Shown one piece after another: positions 52,987-61,352 of a DNA stretch of 64,000 nt. The first letter of the stretch is position 1; each line of letters begins with the position of its first letter. The notes beneath the pieces are model-generated. The model had not been told where the DNA came from, ran no database searches, and was given only the letters and a program-made list of their open reading frames with translations. The stretch comes from DAINPP01 sp036743375 (lineage in GTDB: Bacteria; Thermotogota; Thermotogae; MWEM01): contig DAINPP010000006.1 of NCBI GenBank assembly GCA_036743375.1, forward strand, positions 17,232-81,231, in the 5' to 3' direction. The translations under genes and the position numbers were made by a program.

Positions 52987-53424
52987 TCAATAATACGATT
53001 CTCGAATCAATTCAAACTGATTCGTCTTTGTATCAATCGCAAATATCCTTGTCTTTCCATCTGAAAATTTTAAACCTATTTCGTTTTCATTTTTCACATT
53101 CTTAGAATTTTTTGATACAACTTCCCCCCACTCTTCATTCAATTCGATCGAAATCAGAGAATCCATGATAGCCGAGCCCGATTTGGGCCTGAGTTTATAG
53201 GCTCTGAGGAAATCTTCTGCATCAACAAAATACAGATATCTGTTATTGTTCATATAAAGTTTGATAGGCATAAAAGCCTTCTTAATCTTAAAACCAAGTT
53301 CAACATCTCCGCTTGGACTCAACAGAAGAAACTCATTACCCTGCTGTTTCCATCTCCAATCGATAGAAAAAACAGCTGAAATAACACATAAAAGAATAAG
53401 TACCGTCAAAATAAACTTTTTCAT
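52987..53424 (-). CDS. Small exported hypothetical protein
   Basis: 145 residues from ATG 53424 (GGATGGTGAGC upstream). Signal peptide at residues 1-20 (KKFILTVLILLCVISAVFS); the mature part is beta-rich with tryptophans (DWRWKQQGNEF). No family recognised. Lies 15 bases after speE, so probably the last gene of the speD-speE transcript. Confidence 0.65.
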   Translation of the reverse strand: MKKFILTVLILLCVISAVFSIDWRWKQQGNEFLLLSPSGDVELGFKIKKAFMPIKLYMNNNRYLYFVDAEDFLRAYKLRPKSGSAIMDSLISIELNEEWGEVVSKNSKNVKNENEIGLKFSDGKTRIFAIDTKTNQFELIRESYY

Positions 53425-53439
53425 GCTCACCATCCTGAA

Positions 53440-54309
53440 TTATAAAGAATCAACCATTCTCTTGAGGAATACCGGCAACGCAAAACAAGCCCTATGAATC
53501 TCCGGTGTGTAATATTCAAGTTCCGATTCAAGCCTTCGGTCTTCACGAACCCTTATCTCCGGATCACCCGATTTACTTCCGATCGTATAGGTCCAGAATC
53601 CTGAGGGATACTGAGGTGAAAAACCGGTATAAAGTCGCGTTGTTTCAAAAACACTCTTAATCCTTGAATGCGCCATTTCTAACCATGCCGTATCATATAC
53701 GGGATTTTCAGTATGCGCAACAAGAATCCCATTCTCCGTCAGGGCATTCTTACAATTATCGTAGAAGGTTTCAGTAAACAGATTGCCACCTTCACCGGCC
53801 GTCGGATCGGTTGAATCAATGATAATGATATCAAAATGATTATCAAACTCCGCCACATAAGCCGCTCCGTCTCTGAACATCAGATTTGCCCTCGAATCAT
53901 CCATCGCACAGGAAAGTCGTGGGAGATATCTTTTTGCCGCAAGAACGACTTCCTCATCAATTTCACACATATCAGCCAATTCGACGGTGGAATGTCTGAG
54001 TGTTTCTCTCAGAGTACCGCCATCACCACCACCAATAATCAAGATCTTTTTCGGATTTGGATGGGCAAACATGGCCACATGCACGAGCATCTCATGATAC
54101 ATGAATTCATATTTTTCCATCGTCTGGGTAATCCCGTCAAGGGCAAATACCCGTCCCACGTTGTATGAATCAAAGATGTCTATCCGCTGGTACTCAGACT
54201 GCTTCGAATAGATCATCTCTTTTATCTTCAGAAATATTCCCGCTTCACCACCGTGAAACTGTTCTTCATATCTCAGATGATTCCAGTTAGATAATTCATG
54301 ATTATCCAT
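53440..54309 (-). CDS. speE: Spermidine synthase (polyamine aminopropyltransferase)
   Basis: 289 residues from ATG 54309 after GAGGCG; a GTG at 54315 overlapping the speD stop is also possible. Transfers aminopropyl from decarboxylated SAM to putrescine or a related diamine. GGGDGGTLRETLRH is the SAM site, IDSTDPTAGEGGNLF the catalytic-Asp loop, and YHEMLVHVAMF the tetramer helix. Directly downstream of speD. Confidence 0.95.
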   Translation of the reverse strand: MDNHELSNWNHLRYEEQFHGGEAGIFLKIKEMIYSKQSEYQRIDIFDSYNVGRVFALDGITQTMEKYEFMYHEMLVHVAMFAHPNPKKILIIGGGDGGTLRETLRHSTVELADMCEIDEEVVLAAKRYLPRLSCAMDDSRANLMFRDGAAYVAEFDNHFDIIIIDSTDPTAGEGGNLFTETFYDNCKNALTENGILVAHTENPVYDTAWLEMAHSRIKSVFETTRLYTGFSPQYPSGFWTYTIGSKSGDPEIRVREDRRLESELEYYTPEIHRACFALPVFLKRMVDSL

Positions 54310-54311
54310 TT

Positions 54312-54716
54312 TCACATCGCCTCAACTTTGAAAGGCGAATCCTCATTGATCCCTATATCGTTATATTTGCCACGTTTAAATTCATCCGTAACCGTTCTTT
54401 GCGCATTAAAAACCCTTTTAAGATGATCAAAAGCCTTCCAAGGATCGACATGATCTCCACAAGTAAATACATCAACGGCTGCATAACCGTACTCCGGCCA
54501 TGTGTGTATAGTCAAATGAGACTCAGAAACAATAACTACCCCACTTACTCCATGTGGTAAAAATCTGTGAAAACCAGACTTAACAACGGTTGCTCCGGAA
54601 ATTATGGCCGCTGAATTCATTTCACTCTCTACAAAGCTGACATCGTCCAGAACTGCCTGATCACAGTCGTAGAACTCTGCCAGAAGGTGTTTACCCAATG
54701 CCTTCAATATTTTCAT
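54312..54716 (-). CDS. speD: S-adenosylmethionine decarboxylase proenzyme
   Basis: 134 residues, class 1B. Self-cleaves before Ser66 in SESHLTIHTWPEYGYAA to form the pyruvoyl group; His71 and Cys86 (VDVFTCG) are the other conserved catalytic residues. Very close to Thermotoga SpeD as I remember it. Makes the aminopropyl donor for SpeE. Confidence 0.96.
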   Translation of the reverse strand: MKILKALGKHLLAEFYDCDQAVLDDVSFVESEMNSAAIISGATVVKSGFHRFLPHGVSGVVIVSESHLTIHTWPEYGYAAVDVFTCGDHVDPWKAFDHLKRVFNAQRTVTDEFKRGKYNDIGINEDSPFKVEAM

Positions 54717-54737
54717 CCCCTTTCATCTTGTAACCTA

Positions 54738-55271
54738 TCAATCTATTTTTATCCAAAGTAATTTTGCATCTTCTTTTTTACTGCTGTTTCTGATCATATG
54801 CCGTTTGTCCGCCTTATAATAAAAACAGTCCCCCTGCTCTATCCAATACGGCTTCTCATCAAGAAATAGCGTTAAAGTCCCTTCAATCAGAAAACCGAAT
54901 TCATCACCTTCATGAAAATCCTCAAGATCCGTCTCGGATTGTGGATCCAGTGACACTAAGATCGCATCGATCCCTTTGTTTTCCACTTCATTCATCAGCA
55001 TCTGAGATACTATCCCACTGGGTTCATCGTAAACGGGAACCCTTTCGTCTTTCTTGTACACGATCTTCTGTACCTTCTTCTCCGAAAAAAAGGAATTCAG
55101 ATCACTGCCGACTGCCTTTAAGATCCGTTCAAGATTTTCCAACGTCGGAGAGGTCTTGTCCGTCTCAACCTGGGAGATAAAGCTTCTCGCAAGATCAGCT
55201 CTGGCAGCCACATCTTCCTGTGTCAATCCCAGTGATAGCCTTAATTTCCTGATCTTTTTTCCAAGTTCCAT
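54738..55271 (-). CDS. XRE-family regulator with C-terminal cupin domain
   Basis: 177 residues from ATG 55271 (AGAGGAGAGG site); an in-frame start at 55412 would lie upstream of the promoter. HTH at residues 4-58 (LRLSLGLTQEDVAARADLAR), cupin at about 105-177 (DFHEGDEFGFLIEGTLTLFL). This is the PuuR-like design that senses polyamines or similar metabolites. Adjacent to speD-speE, 21 bases away, so it likely controls polyamine synthesis and itself. Confidence 0.88.
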   Translation of the reverse strand: MELGKKIRKLRLSLGLTQEDVAARADLARSFISQVETDKTSPTLENLERILKAVGSDLNSFFSEKKVQKIVYKKDERVPVYDEPSGIVSQMLMNEVENKGIDAILVSLDPQSETDLEDFHEGDEFGFLIEGTLTLFLDEKPYWIEQGDCFYYKADKRHMIRNSSKKEDAKLLWIKID

Positions 55272-55290
55272 AAGAATTTCCTCTCCTCTC

Positions 55291-55358
55291 GTGTTCACTA
55301 AAATAACATTTTTCGTCACTTTAGAACACATTATATCATTAAAATTCTCTTGAGTCAA
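55291..55358 (-). promoter_or_regulatory. Promoter of the XRE-cupin/speDE unit with an inverted repeat
   Basis: TTGACT (55353-55358), 17-base spacer, TATAAT (55330-55335). GTGTTC (55291-55296) and GAACAC (55324-55329) form an inverted repeat spanning the start of transcription, a plausible autoregulatory operator. From here to 55665 I see no convincing gene; a 96-codon open frame at 55428-55718 has no family match or good start. Confidence 0.65.
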
Positions 55359-55665
55359 TACTTTTTTATTCTGTTTTAAAGCGTTTTTAACCAAGTACAA
55401 AGGAAAAAGCACGGGGAAATATTTTTAATGAAATTAAAAAAGATTTGGTATAATAAGTTGTATTTAAAAGTCTTATTCATCATCTATATCAAAATTTCAG
55501 GCGTTAAAGATTTTAAAAATGAATTTTTAATCATGCAGAATATCTCTACTGTATGTACTGTTTTCCGCTCAAAATTCAAATCCGGCGGAATGCTTTGCAC
55601 AAATTTATTAATATCGGATATCCCCCCTTACCTTTTTAACCCACTTTTTGACACACCTCTGTTAA

Positions 55666-56546
55666 ATGCAGCGAACAATAATATCTACACACCTTTCTCA
55701 GGGAACGGAAAACAATGAACCCCATCCGGATAAGGATAAAGATCCGATCATCAGTTTTGAAACCGAAACGCCTTCAGAGATTTATAATACGGAAGGATAT
55801 GACAGCGGTTATACCGAGGTATCTATTTTGTCCGATCAGCCGTTGACCTCTTTTTATCAGGAAATCAGTCTCATCGGGTATGAAGCTGTCAACATATCCA
55901 GATTCATCGCGTTGACTGATTATGAAATGGCCGCTGATGGAAAATACAGATATAAACTCACCGTGGAAATGATTGGTGGAGAAGAATTCATGATCGTCCT
56001 GCAGGGAAATAACGAAAAAAAAGACTCATCGAATACAGAATCAAATGTAATTTGTTTTACGATAAAAAACAAAGGGAATCCACCAATACCTGAAGTTACA
56101 ACTGATCCAGAAACACCGCCCGTTGAAACGACACGGGAAGCCACTGCGGGATTTCATATTTTATCAACAGTTCCACTGACCACGTTGTTCATCAATAGCA
56201 ACGGTTACGAAAACAGAATCGATGCACCCACTGTTCAATATCTCCACAACGGTGAAAAGGGGATCAATATTGAAATAAAGGGGACTAATCCTTCAGGAAC
56301 TTCAACACCTGTCTTACTTGAAATTAGACCATATCACCAGTAATGAATTATCCGTAGTGGTTCAAAGGACTTCTCAGAACGATCTGCCCGTTTTTTCGTG
56401 GATACCACCGGAAGTCGCCAGTGATAAAACCACTGTTGTACTAAAAATCCGGTCCGATTAGATTCTTGATACACTGACAACCACCAATAACGGCATTCCA
56501 GATATACTTGATCAACCTGTCTTCGAGGCAAATCCGGATGGCAGCT
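55666..56546 (+). pseudogene. Broken remains of an extracellular repeat-type protein, ending at an assembly gap
   Basis: An open frame of 225 codons runs to 56343; the text is Ser/Thr/Pro-rich and beta-like (PPIPEVTTDPETPPVE). It has no signal peptide and a stop codon immediately before its ATG. After 56343 coherent protein-like sequence continues in another frame, with an in-frame TAG near 56458 and then NNGIPDILDQ, which resembles calcium-binding thrombospondin type-3-like repeats. The gap starts at 56547. Frameshift, stop and missing start suggest a decayed gene, or assembly error beside a gap. Confidence 0.5.
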
Positions 56547-56646
56547 NNNNNNNNNNNNNNNNNNNNNNNNNNNNNNNNNNNNNNNNNNNNNNNNNNNNNN
56601 NNNNNNNNNNNNNNNNNNNNNNNNNNNNNNNNNNNNNNNNNNNNNN
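56547..56646. other. Assembly gap (100 N)
   Basis: Exactly 100 N, a conventional scaffold gap of unknown true length. Confidence 0.99.
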
Positions 56647-56671
56647 GCGGTTTGAATAGAAAAATACTGAA

Positions 56672-56700
56672 GATGGTGCCTCTTTTACAGAGACACCGTC
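56672..56700 (-). terminator. Terminator after troA
   Basis: On the minus strand GACGGTGTCTCT, loop GTAAA, AGAGGCACCATC, then a T-rich stretch. Stem has one mismatch. Lies between the gap and troA. Confidence 0.7.
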
Positions 56701-56702
56701 TT

Positions 56703-57599
56703 TTATTCTTTCAGGCCATTATAAATCGTTGCGATATTGTGTTCAAACATGCCTATATAGGTTCCCTCTTTTGTCCCTGGAGTCCCCATAGAATCGGCAA
56801 ATAGTTCACCTCCAAGCTTCAATTCATACCCTTTTGCTCTGACAGCCTCTATCAAGGCTTCTATATTTCTCATAGGGACAGAATTTTCAAGAAAAACGGC
56901 TGGAATCTGATTTTCGACGATAAAATCTGCGAGTACAATTAAGTCAGTCGCCGCGATTTCAGAGGCAGTACTCACCCCCTGCAAACCCTTTACTTCTATT
57001 CCATAATCCCTTCCAAGATAGTTAAAGGCATCATGTGCCGTGATCATAACACGTGCACTCTCAGGAATTTCACTGATCTTTTTCTTGGTTTCCCAGTCAA
57101 GTTTGTCGAGTTCCACGATAAACTGATCGAGATTCACCCTGTAGTCATCGGCATTCACTTCATCCATTTCGATCATTTTTTCCGCTATGAAAGCAGAACA
57201 ACGCTTCCATATAGCTATTGAAAACCAGATATGCGGATCATGCAGGTCCCCTTTATCGGAAAGCACTATCAATTCACTCTCATCCAGTAAATCTCCCACA
57301 CCGATTGATTGAATATGCAGTTTTTCAAATTTTGCAAAGAGATCCGTCATCTTCCCCTCGAGATGAAGACCGCTGTAAACTATTAGATCGGCACCAAAAA
57401 TTGCTCTTACATCTCCAATACTGGCTCTGTAACTGTGCGGATCGATCCCGGAACCCATTAAAACGGAAACATTCACCGCTTCTCCACCGATATTCTTTAC
57501 CGCATCGGCAAGAATATCGGTCGTACAGACCACATTCAACTGTGAAAAAGAAGAGGAAACCAGCAGGACACTCAGGATAATAAAGATTATTCTTCTCAT
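56703..57599 (-). CDS. troA: Zinc/manganese-binding lipoprotein-class solute-binding protein (TroA/ZnuA family)
   Basis: 298 residues from ATG 57599 (AGGTGATTTTT). Signal peptide 1-20, no lipobox cysteine. Cluster 9 binding protein; the four metal ligands of TroA are all recognisable: His in DPHSYR, His in DPHIWF, His in TAHDAFNYLG, Asp in ELFADSMG. There is no His-rich loop, as in ZnuA, so manganese or general divalent metal is as likely as zinc. Last gene of troB-troC-troD-troA. Confidence 0.9.
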   Translation of the reverse strand: MRRIIFIILSVLLVSSSFSQLNVVCTTDILADAVKNIGGEAVNVSVLMGSGIDPHSYRASIGDVRAIFGADLIVYSGLHLEGKMTDLFAKFEKLHIQSIGVGDLLDESELIVLSDKGDLHDPHIWFSIAIWKRCSAFIAEKMIEMDEVNADDYRVNLDQFIVELDKLDWETKKKISEIPESARVMITAHDAFNYLGRDYGIEVKGLQGVSTASEIAATDLIVLADFIVENQIPAVFLENSVPMRNIEALIEAVRAKGYELKLGGELFADSMGTPGTKEGTYIGMFEHNIATIYNGLKE

Positions 57600-57608
57600 A
57601 AAAATCAC

Positions 57609-58730
57609 CTACATGGCCGAGAAAAAGGCCTGCTTTTTCTCGGCAACCAGTTTTTCTCCAGCCTCAGACAACTTTAACAGTCCCGATTCATCCGAAAGAA
57701 GATTCTTTTTTTTGAGATTGACAAGCACTTTTTCTGAAAAAGCTGTCTCCCAATTGAAATGATCCTGAAGATGATCCCTTCTGTTCTCGACTACTTCAGC
57801 TGCCGTATTTTTATGATTGTCAAGATGAATCAGAAGGGCCAGTTCGGCAAACGTATAGCGCTGTAACCGTCTTAACCTGAGTGTTGAAACATACCCCTTC
57901 TCTGGAGAAAAGAGGAAAACGAGGAAGAGCGCAATACCAAAAACGGTTGTAATGGCCCCCGCAATCGAAGAATCCAGTAAAACCGCGAGATAAAATCCCC
58001 CAATACTACAGATGACACCACTGAGAACAGAATAAAAGAACATCATTTTCAGATCATCGGTCAGCAACCATGCAATCGCTGGCGGAATGACCATAAAGGC
58101 CACTACGAGTATCGAACCGACTGCATCAAATGCGGCAACCGCGGTCAATGAAACCGAAGTCATCAACCCATAATGAATGGCAACGGGAACAAAGCCAAGT
58201 GAAGCCGCAAGGGCTTTATCAAAGGTGGATAATTTCAATTCCTTGAAGAAAAGGGCAAGAAAAATAACATTCAGTATAAGAATAACCCCCATGACCCAGG
58301 CAACCCTTGGACCCATGTTTACACCGTTAAGCCATAATCTGTCAAACGGCACAAAGGCAAGTTCACCAAGGAGGATAGAATCCGTGTCAATGTGTATATT
58401 TCCGGCAAAGAGCGTGACCAGAATGACACCAATACTGAAAAACATCGGAAAGACCATCCCTATCGAGGCATCTTCCTTTATCAGGGCATTTTTGTTAACC
58501 ATCTCTACAATAAACACTGTGAATAAACCGGCAAGACCGGCACCGAGAATCAGCAATGGAGAATTGAGATTCTGTGTGATAAAATAGCCGATGACAATAC
58601 CCGGGAGAATTGCATGCCCAATGGCATCACTCATCATCGCCATTTTTCTTAAAACAAGAAAGATACCGGGTATACTGCATGCTGCGCTGACAAGAGAGGC
58701 CGTCAGAATGATTTCAAAATCAGGATTCAT
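57609..58730 (-). CDS. troD: Metal ABC transporter permease with C-terminal winged-helix extension
   Basis: 373 residues from ATG 58730, preceded by GGAGGTGAATTGT; longer starts are not supported. Eight to nine TM helices of the ZnuB/TroC fold (AMMSDAIGHAILPGIVIGYF), then a soluble tail of about 100 residues ending in a winged-helix-like segment (LLSDESGLLKLSEAGEKLV). Overlaps troC by 11 bases. Confidence 0.9.
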   Translation of the reverse strand: MNPDFEIILTASLVSAACSIPGIFLVLRKMAMMSDAIGHAILPGIVIGYFITQNLNSPLLILGAGLAGLFTVFIVEMVNKNALIKEDASIGMVFPMFFSIGVILVTLFAGNIHIDTDSILLGELAFVPFDRLWLNGVNMGPRVAWVMGVILILNVIFLALFFKELKLSTFDKALAASLGFVPVAIHYGLMTSVSLTAVAAFDAVGSILVVAFMVIPPAIAWLLTDDLKMMFFYSVLSGVICSIGGFYLAVLLDSSIAGAITTVFGIALFLVFLFSPEKGYVSTLRLRRLQRYTFAELALLIHLDNHKNTAAEVVENRRDHLQDHFNWETAFSEKVLVNLKKKNLLSDESGLLKLSEAGEKLVAEKKQAFFSAM

Positions 58731-59823
58731 ACAATTCACCTCCATTTTCATTTTTTCTGGCATATTCAAGACCTTTTTCGGTTAAAAACCACTTATTCCC
58801 GTTATTGCCTATAAATCCATCATTTTTCCCCCTTTCAAGGCAACCGGCCAGATTGTATTTATCCGGCAGACGGAGTGTAATGACAGAAATATCATGTGGA
58901 TGGGAAAATTCCTCATGTTCAAGCGATAATTCGTAGAAAGACTTGATCAGCAATTTCATGGACAATTCCCGTTTACGAGATCTCCTGCTGATGTATTTCC
59001 ACAACATTCCATTCCCCGAAGCAAAAAAAACAGAGAATACGACGGCGAGTGTCACACTAATCGTAATTACCGGACCGGTTGGAAGCCCCGCTATCTGTGT
59101 GCTCAGTGTCGCACCGGCAAAACTGGAAACAGCACCAATCACACCGGCTATAATCATCATATGTCCAAGTTTATCCGACCAGTGTCTTGCGGCAACGGCC
59201 GGCGCAATCAACATGGCACTCATGAGAACGACACCGACAATCTGCAGTCCGATCACAATGGCGATCACCTGTATAAAAGTCAGCAACGCATCAAACAGTT
59301 TGACCGGTATACCTATGGACTGTGCATAATCGGGATTAAATATCATCACCTTCCATACATTCCAGAAGAGTATCACAAGAAAGAAGGCTACAATCCCCAT
59401 TACCAGCATCAGAAAAAGGTCCTGCCTCATCAGAGTTGCGGCTTGCCCAAACAGGAACTTCTCAAGACCGGCTTGTGAGGCATCGGGAGTCTTCTGAAGA
59501 TAACTGATCAACATCAAGCCAAGACCGAAAAAGACCGAAAGCATTGAAGCCAGCGCCGTGTCAAATTTTAATCTGGAATTTCTGACCATAAATTGAACGA
59601 TCAACGTTCCAATCCAGCCAACCACTATTGCACCCATCGTGAAGATCAGCGGTGATTTACTGCCGGTCAGTATAAAAGCAAGGACAATTCCGGGAAGTGC
59701 TGCATGCGATACCGAATCACCGATCAGACTCTGCTTTCTGACTACGGCAAGTGTCCCAAGAGACCCGGTTATCAAACCGAGAAGCGCCGCACCTGTTGAA
59801 ATAACCGTTACCGTATAATCCAT
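58720..59823 (-). CDS. troC: Metal ABC transporter permease with C-terminal extension
   Basis: 367 residues from ATG 59823 (AGGTGAG site; a GTG three codons upstream is possible). Paralog of troD: SLIGDSVSHAALPGIVLAFI and TM helices to about residue 270, then a soluble C-terminal domain ending in FLTEKGLEYARKNENGG. Two different permeases indicate a heterodimeric channel, as in treponemal TroCD. Confidence 0.9.
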   Translation of the reverse strand: MDYTVTVISTGAALLGLITGSLGTLAVVRKQSLIGDSVSHAALPGIVLAFILTGSKSPLIFTMGAIVVGWIGTLIVQFMVRNSRLKFDTALASMLSVFFGLGLMLISYLQKTPDASQAGLEKFLFGQAATLMRQDLFLMLVMGIVAFFLVILFWNVWKVMIFNPDYAQSIGIPVKLFDALLTFIQVIAIVIGLQIVGVVLMSAMLIAPAVAARHWSDKLGHMMIIAGVIGAVSSFAGATLSTQIAGLPTGPVITISVTLAVVFSVFFASGNGMLWKYISRRSRKRELSMKLLIKSFYELSLEHEEFSHPHDISVITLRLPDKYNLAGCLERGKNDGFIGNNGNKWFLTEKGLEYARKNENGGELYES

Positions 59824-59832
59824 CAAACTCAC

Positions 59833-60567
59833 CTATGCCTCGAGCTTTGCTCTGACTCGTGAACCATAAGCGGTATGAAGATTTTCTGTCGTATACACCT
59901 CTTCGACTGGTCCACTCGCAATGATCCGCACATTCATAATCGTAATCCAGTCAAAATAATCTCTGATAGTCTGAAGATCATGATGAACGACGATCAACGT
60001 CTTTCCGTTCGCTTTCATATCCTTAAGAACTGTGATGATCGCCTTTTCGGTCTTTGCATCGACCCCCTGAAAAGGTTCATCCATAAAATAGAGATCGGCA
60101 TCCTGCATCAACGCCCGTGCAAGAAACACCCGTTGCTGCTGCCCTCCTGAAAGCTGGCTGATCTGCCGGTTCCTGAACTCGTACAAACCAACCTTTTCAA
60201 GGATTTCAAGGGCCTCTTTTCTGTCTGTTGCCGAAGGCCTTCTGATCCATCCAATCCTTCCGTATCTCCCCATAAGGGTACAGTCAAAGACCGTTGTCGG
60301 AAAATCCCAATCCACACTCTCACGCTGAGGAACATACCCGATTCGGTCACGAACTTCCCTGTAAGGTTTACCAAAGAATCTCACTTCACCTGCAACGGGT
60401 TTTATCAATTGCAGCATCGTCTTGATCAAGGTGGATTTTCCCGCACCGTTTGGACCAACGACAGCCATCATCACTCCAGCCGGTATGGCAAGATCTATAT
60501 CCCAAAGTACGGGTTTTTCCCGATAGGCAACCGTTAAATCATTACAGTCAACAATAGTATTTCTCAT
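59833..60567 (-). CDS. troB: Metal ABC transporter ATPase
   Basis: 244 residues. Walker A VGPNGAGKSTL, Q-loop GYVPQRESVDWDFP, signature SQLSGGQQQRVFLARAL, Walker B DLYFMDEPFQGVD, H-loop VVHHDL. The VPQR...DWDFP wording is typical of Mn/Zn importer ATPases. First gene of the operon, start ATG 60567 after GGGAGGGG. Confidence 0.93.
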   Translation of the reverse strand: MRNTIVDCNDLTVAYREKPVLWDIDLAIPAGVMMAVVGPNGAGKSTLIKTMLQLIKPVAGEVRFFGKPYREVRDRIGYVPQRESVDWDFPTTVFDCTLMGRYGRIGWIRRPSATDRKEALEILEKVGLYEFRNRQISQLSGGQQQRVFLARALMQDADLYFMDEPFQGVDAKTEKAIITVLKDMKANGKTLIVVHHDLQTIRDYFDWITIMNVRIIASGPVEEVYTTENLHTAYGSRVRAKLEA

Positions 60568-60608
60568 TAAACCCCTCCCGAATTATATATATTTAACTAT
60601 CAAGACGT

Positions 60609-60650
60609 AAGTGGAAGAATTATTATTCTAAAATAAATATTCTTCCACTT
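60609..60650. promoter_or_regulatory. Perfect 12-base inverted repeat in the tro leader
   Basis: AAGTGGAAGAAT (60609-60620) and ATTCTTCCACTT (60639-60650) with an 18-base A/T-rich loop. About 42 bases upstream of troB. Could be a metalloregulator operator or an RNA hairpin. Confidence 0.6.
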
Positions 60651-60658
60651 TGGCAACA

Positions 60659-60684
60659 ATCATTCTTATGAATATAAGAATGAT
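60659..60684. promoter_or_regulatory. Perfect 11-base palindrome upstream of tro
   Basis: ATCATTCTTAT, GAAT, ATAAGAATGAT. A 26-base palindrome of the size bound by dimeric metalloregulators; not a clear Fur, MntR or DtxR consensus. From 60685 to 60869 there is no gene; GAGATAAATG occurs twice on the minus strand and may belong to the promoter region. Confidence 0.6.
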
Positions 60685-60869
60685 ATACTAATATATTATT
60701 TATAATAATCGAGAGCATTTATCTCCCAATCTAAATTATTCTGATCATTTATCTCGTTATATCTATCATATAGAGATTAGAAATAAACTGAATACAAAGG
60801 CCAAAGTCTTTCTGTATCACCCCCTCAGACTTTTTAACGTGGTCTCTTCAATCCATCATTTTCTTTTCC

Positions 60870-61262
60870 TCACCCAAATGTTACCCGGTTTCTGCCATTT
60901 CTCTTACTCTCATACAACAACTCATCCGCTCTTTTCAGTAGTTTCTCAAGAGTATCATCTTTTCGAGCCATGGTAGCACCGATTGAAATCGTAACGTTGA
61001 TCGAAAGTTCACCTTCAGTAATAAAACTATTCTCGACAAGNNNNNNNNNNNNNNNNNNNNNNNNNNNNNNNNNNNNNNNNNNNNNNNNNNNNNNNNNNNN
61101 NNNNNNNNNNNNNNNNNNNNNNNNNNNNNNNNNNNNNNNNGCAGCCTCATTCCAGAACAGTATCTTGCGATTGAGGTCAACGAAATAGACTCCTTCATAT
61201 AAATTATTCAAGATGTGCTTATAAAGATCATGATTGTCTATATTAACCACCTCTATCTTCAT
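60870..61262 (-). CDS. PAS-GGDEF diguanylate cyclase interrupted by an assembly gap
   Basis: The N-terminal 40 residues are a PAS start (LYEGVYFVDLNRKILFWNEA) and the last 57 residues are the end of a GGDEF domain (TISIGATMARKDD, KRADELLYESKRNGRNRVTF). Between them are 100 N. A normal PAS-GGDEF protein needs about 190 more residues, so the gap must hide roughly 0.5-0.6 kb. The catalytic GGDEF motif itself is unseen. An extended -10 promoter, TGGTATAAT (-10 at 61281-61286), serves it and diverges from the tetR promoter. Confidence 0.8.
   Translation of the reverse strand: MKIEVVNIDNHDLYKHILNNLYEGVYFVDLNRKILFWNEAXXXXXXXXXXXXXXXXXXXXXXXXXXXXXXXXXXLVENSFITEGELSINVTISIGATMARKDDTLEKLLKRADELLYESKRNGRNRVTFG
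61041..61140. other. Assembly gap (100 N) inside the PAS-GGDEF gene
   Basis: Exactly 100 N. Flanking protein sequence shows that the real missing length exceeds 100 bases. Confidence 0.99.
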
Positions 61263-61299
61263 TTTAAGTGCATTTGTACGATTATACCACTTTGCAGGG

Positions 61300-61350
61300 T
61301 TGACAAATACAGATAATTATTTTATAATAATTTAATAGACGACCGGTCTA
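61300..61350 (+). promoter_or_regulatory. Promoter and operator of tetR-flavodoxin
   Basis: TTGACA (61300-61305), 17-base spacer, TATAAT (61323-61328), a consensus promoter. At the expected start of transcription lies TAGACGACCGGTCTA (61336-61350), close to the TAGACC-N4-GGTCTA boxes of NemR-like TetR regulators. Suggests autorepression relieved by a reactive compound. Confidence 0.7.
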
Positions 61351-61352
61351 AT

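Noticed and set aside
55428..55718. 96-codon open frame upstream of the broken gene
   Set aside because: No good start signal, biased composition and overlap with another frame.
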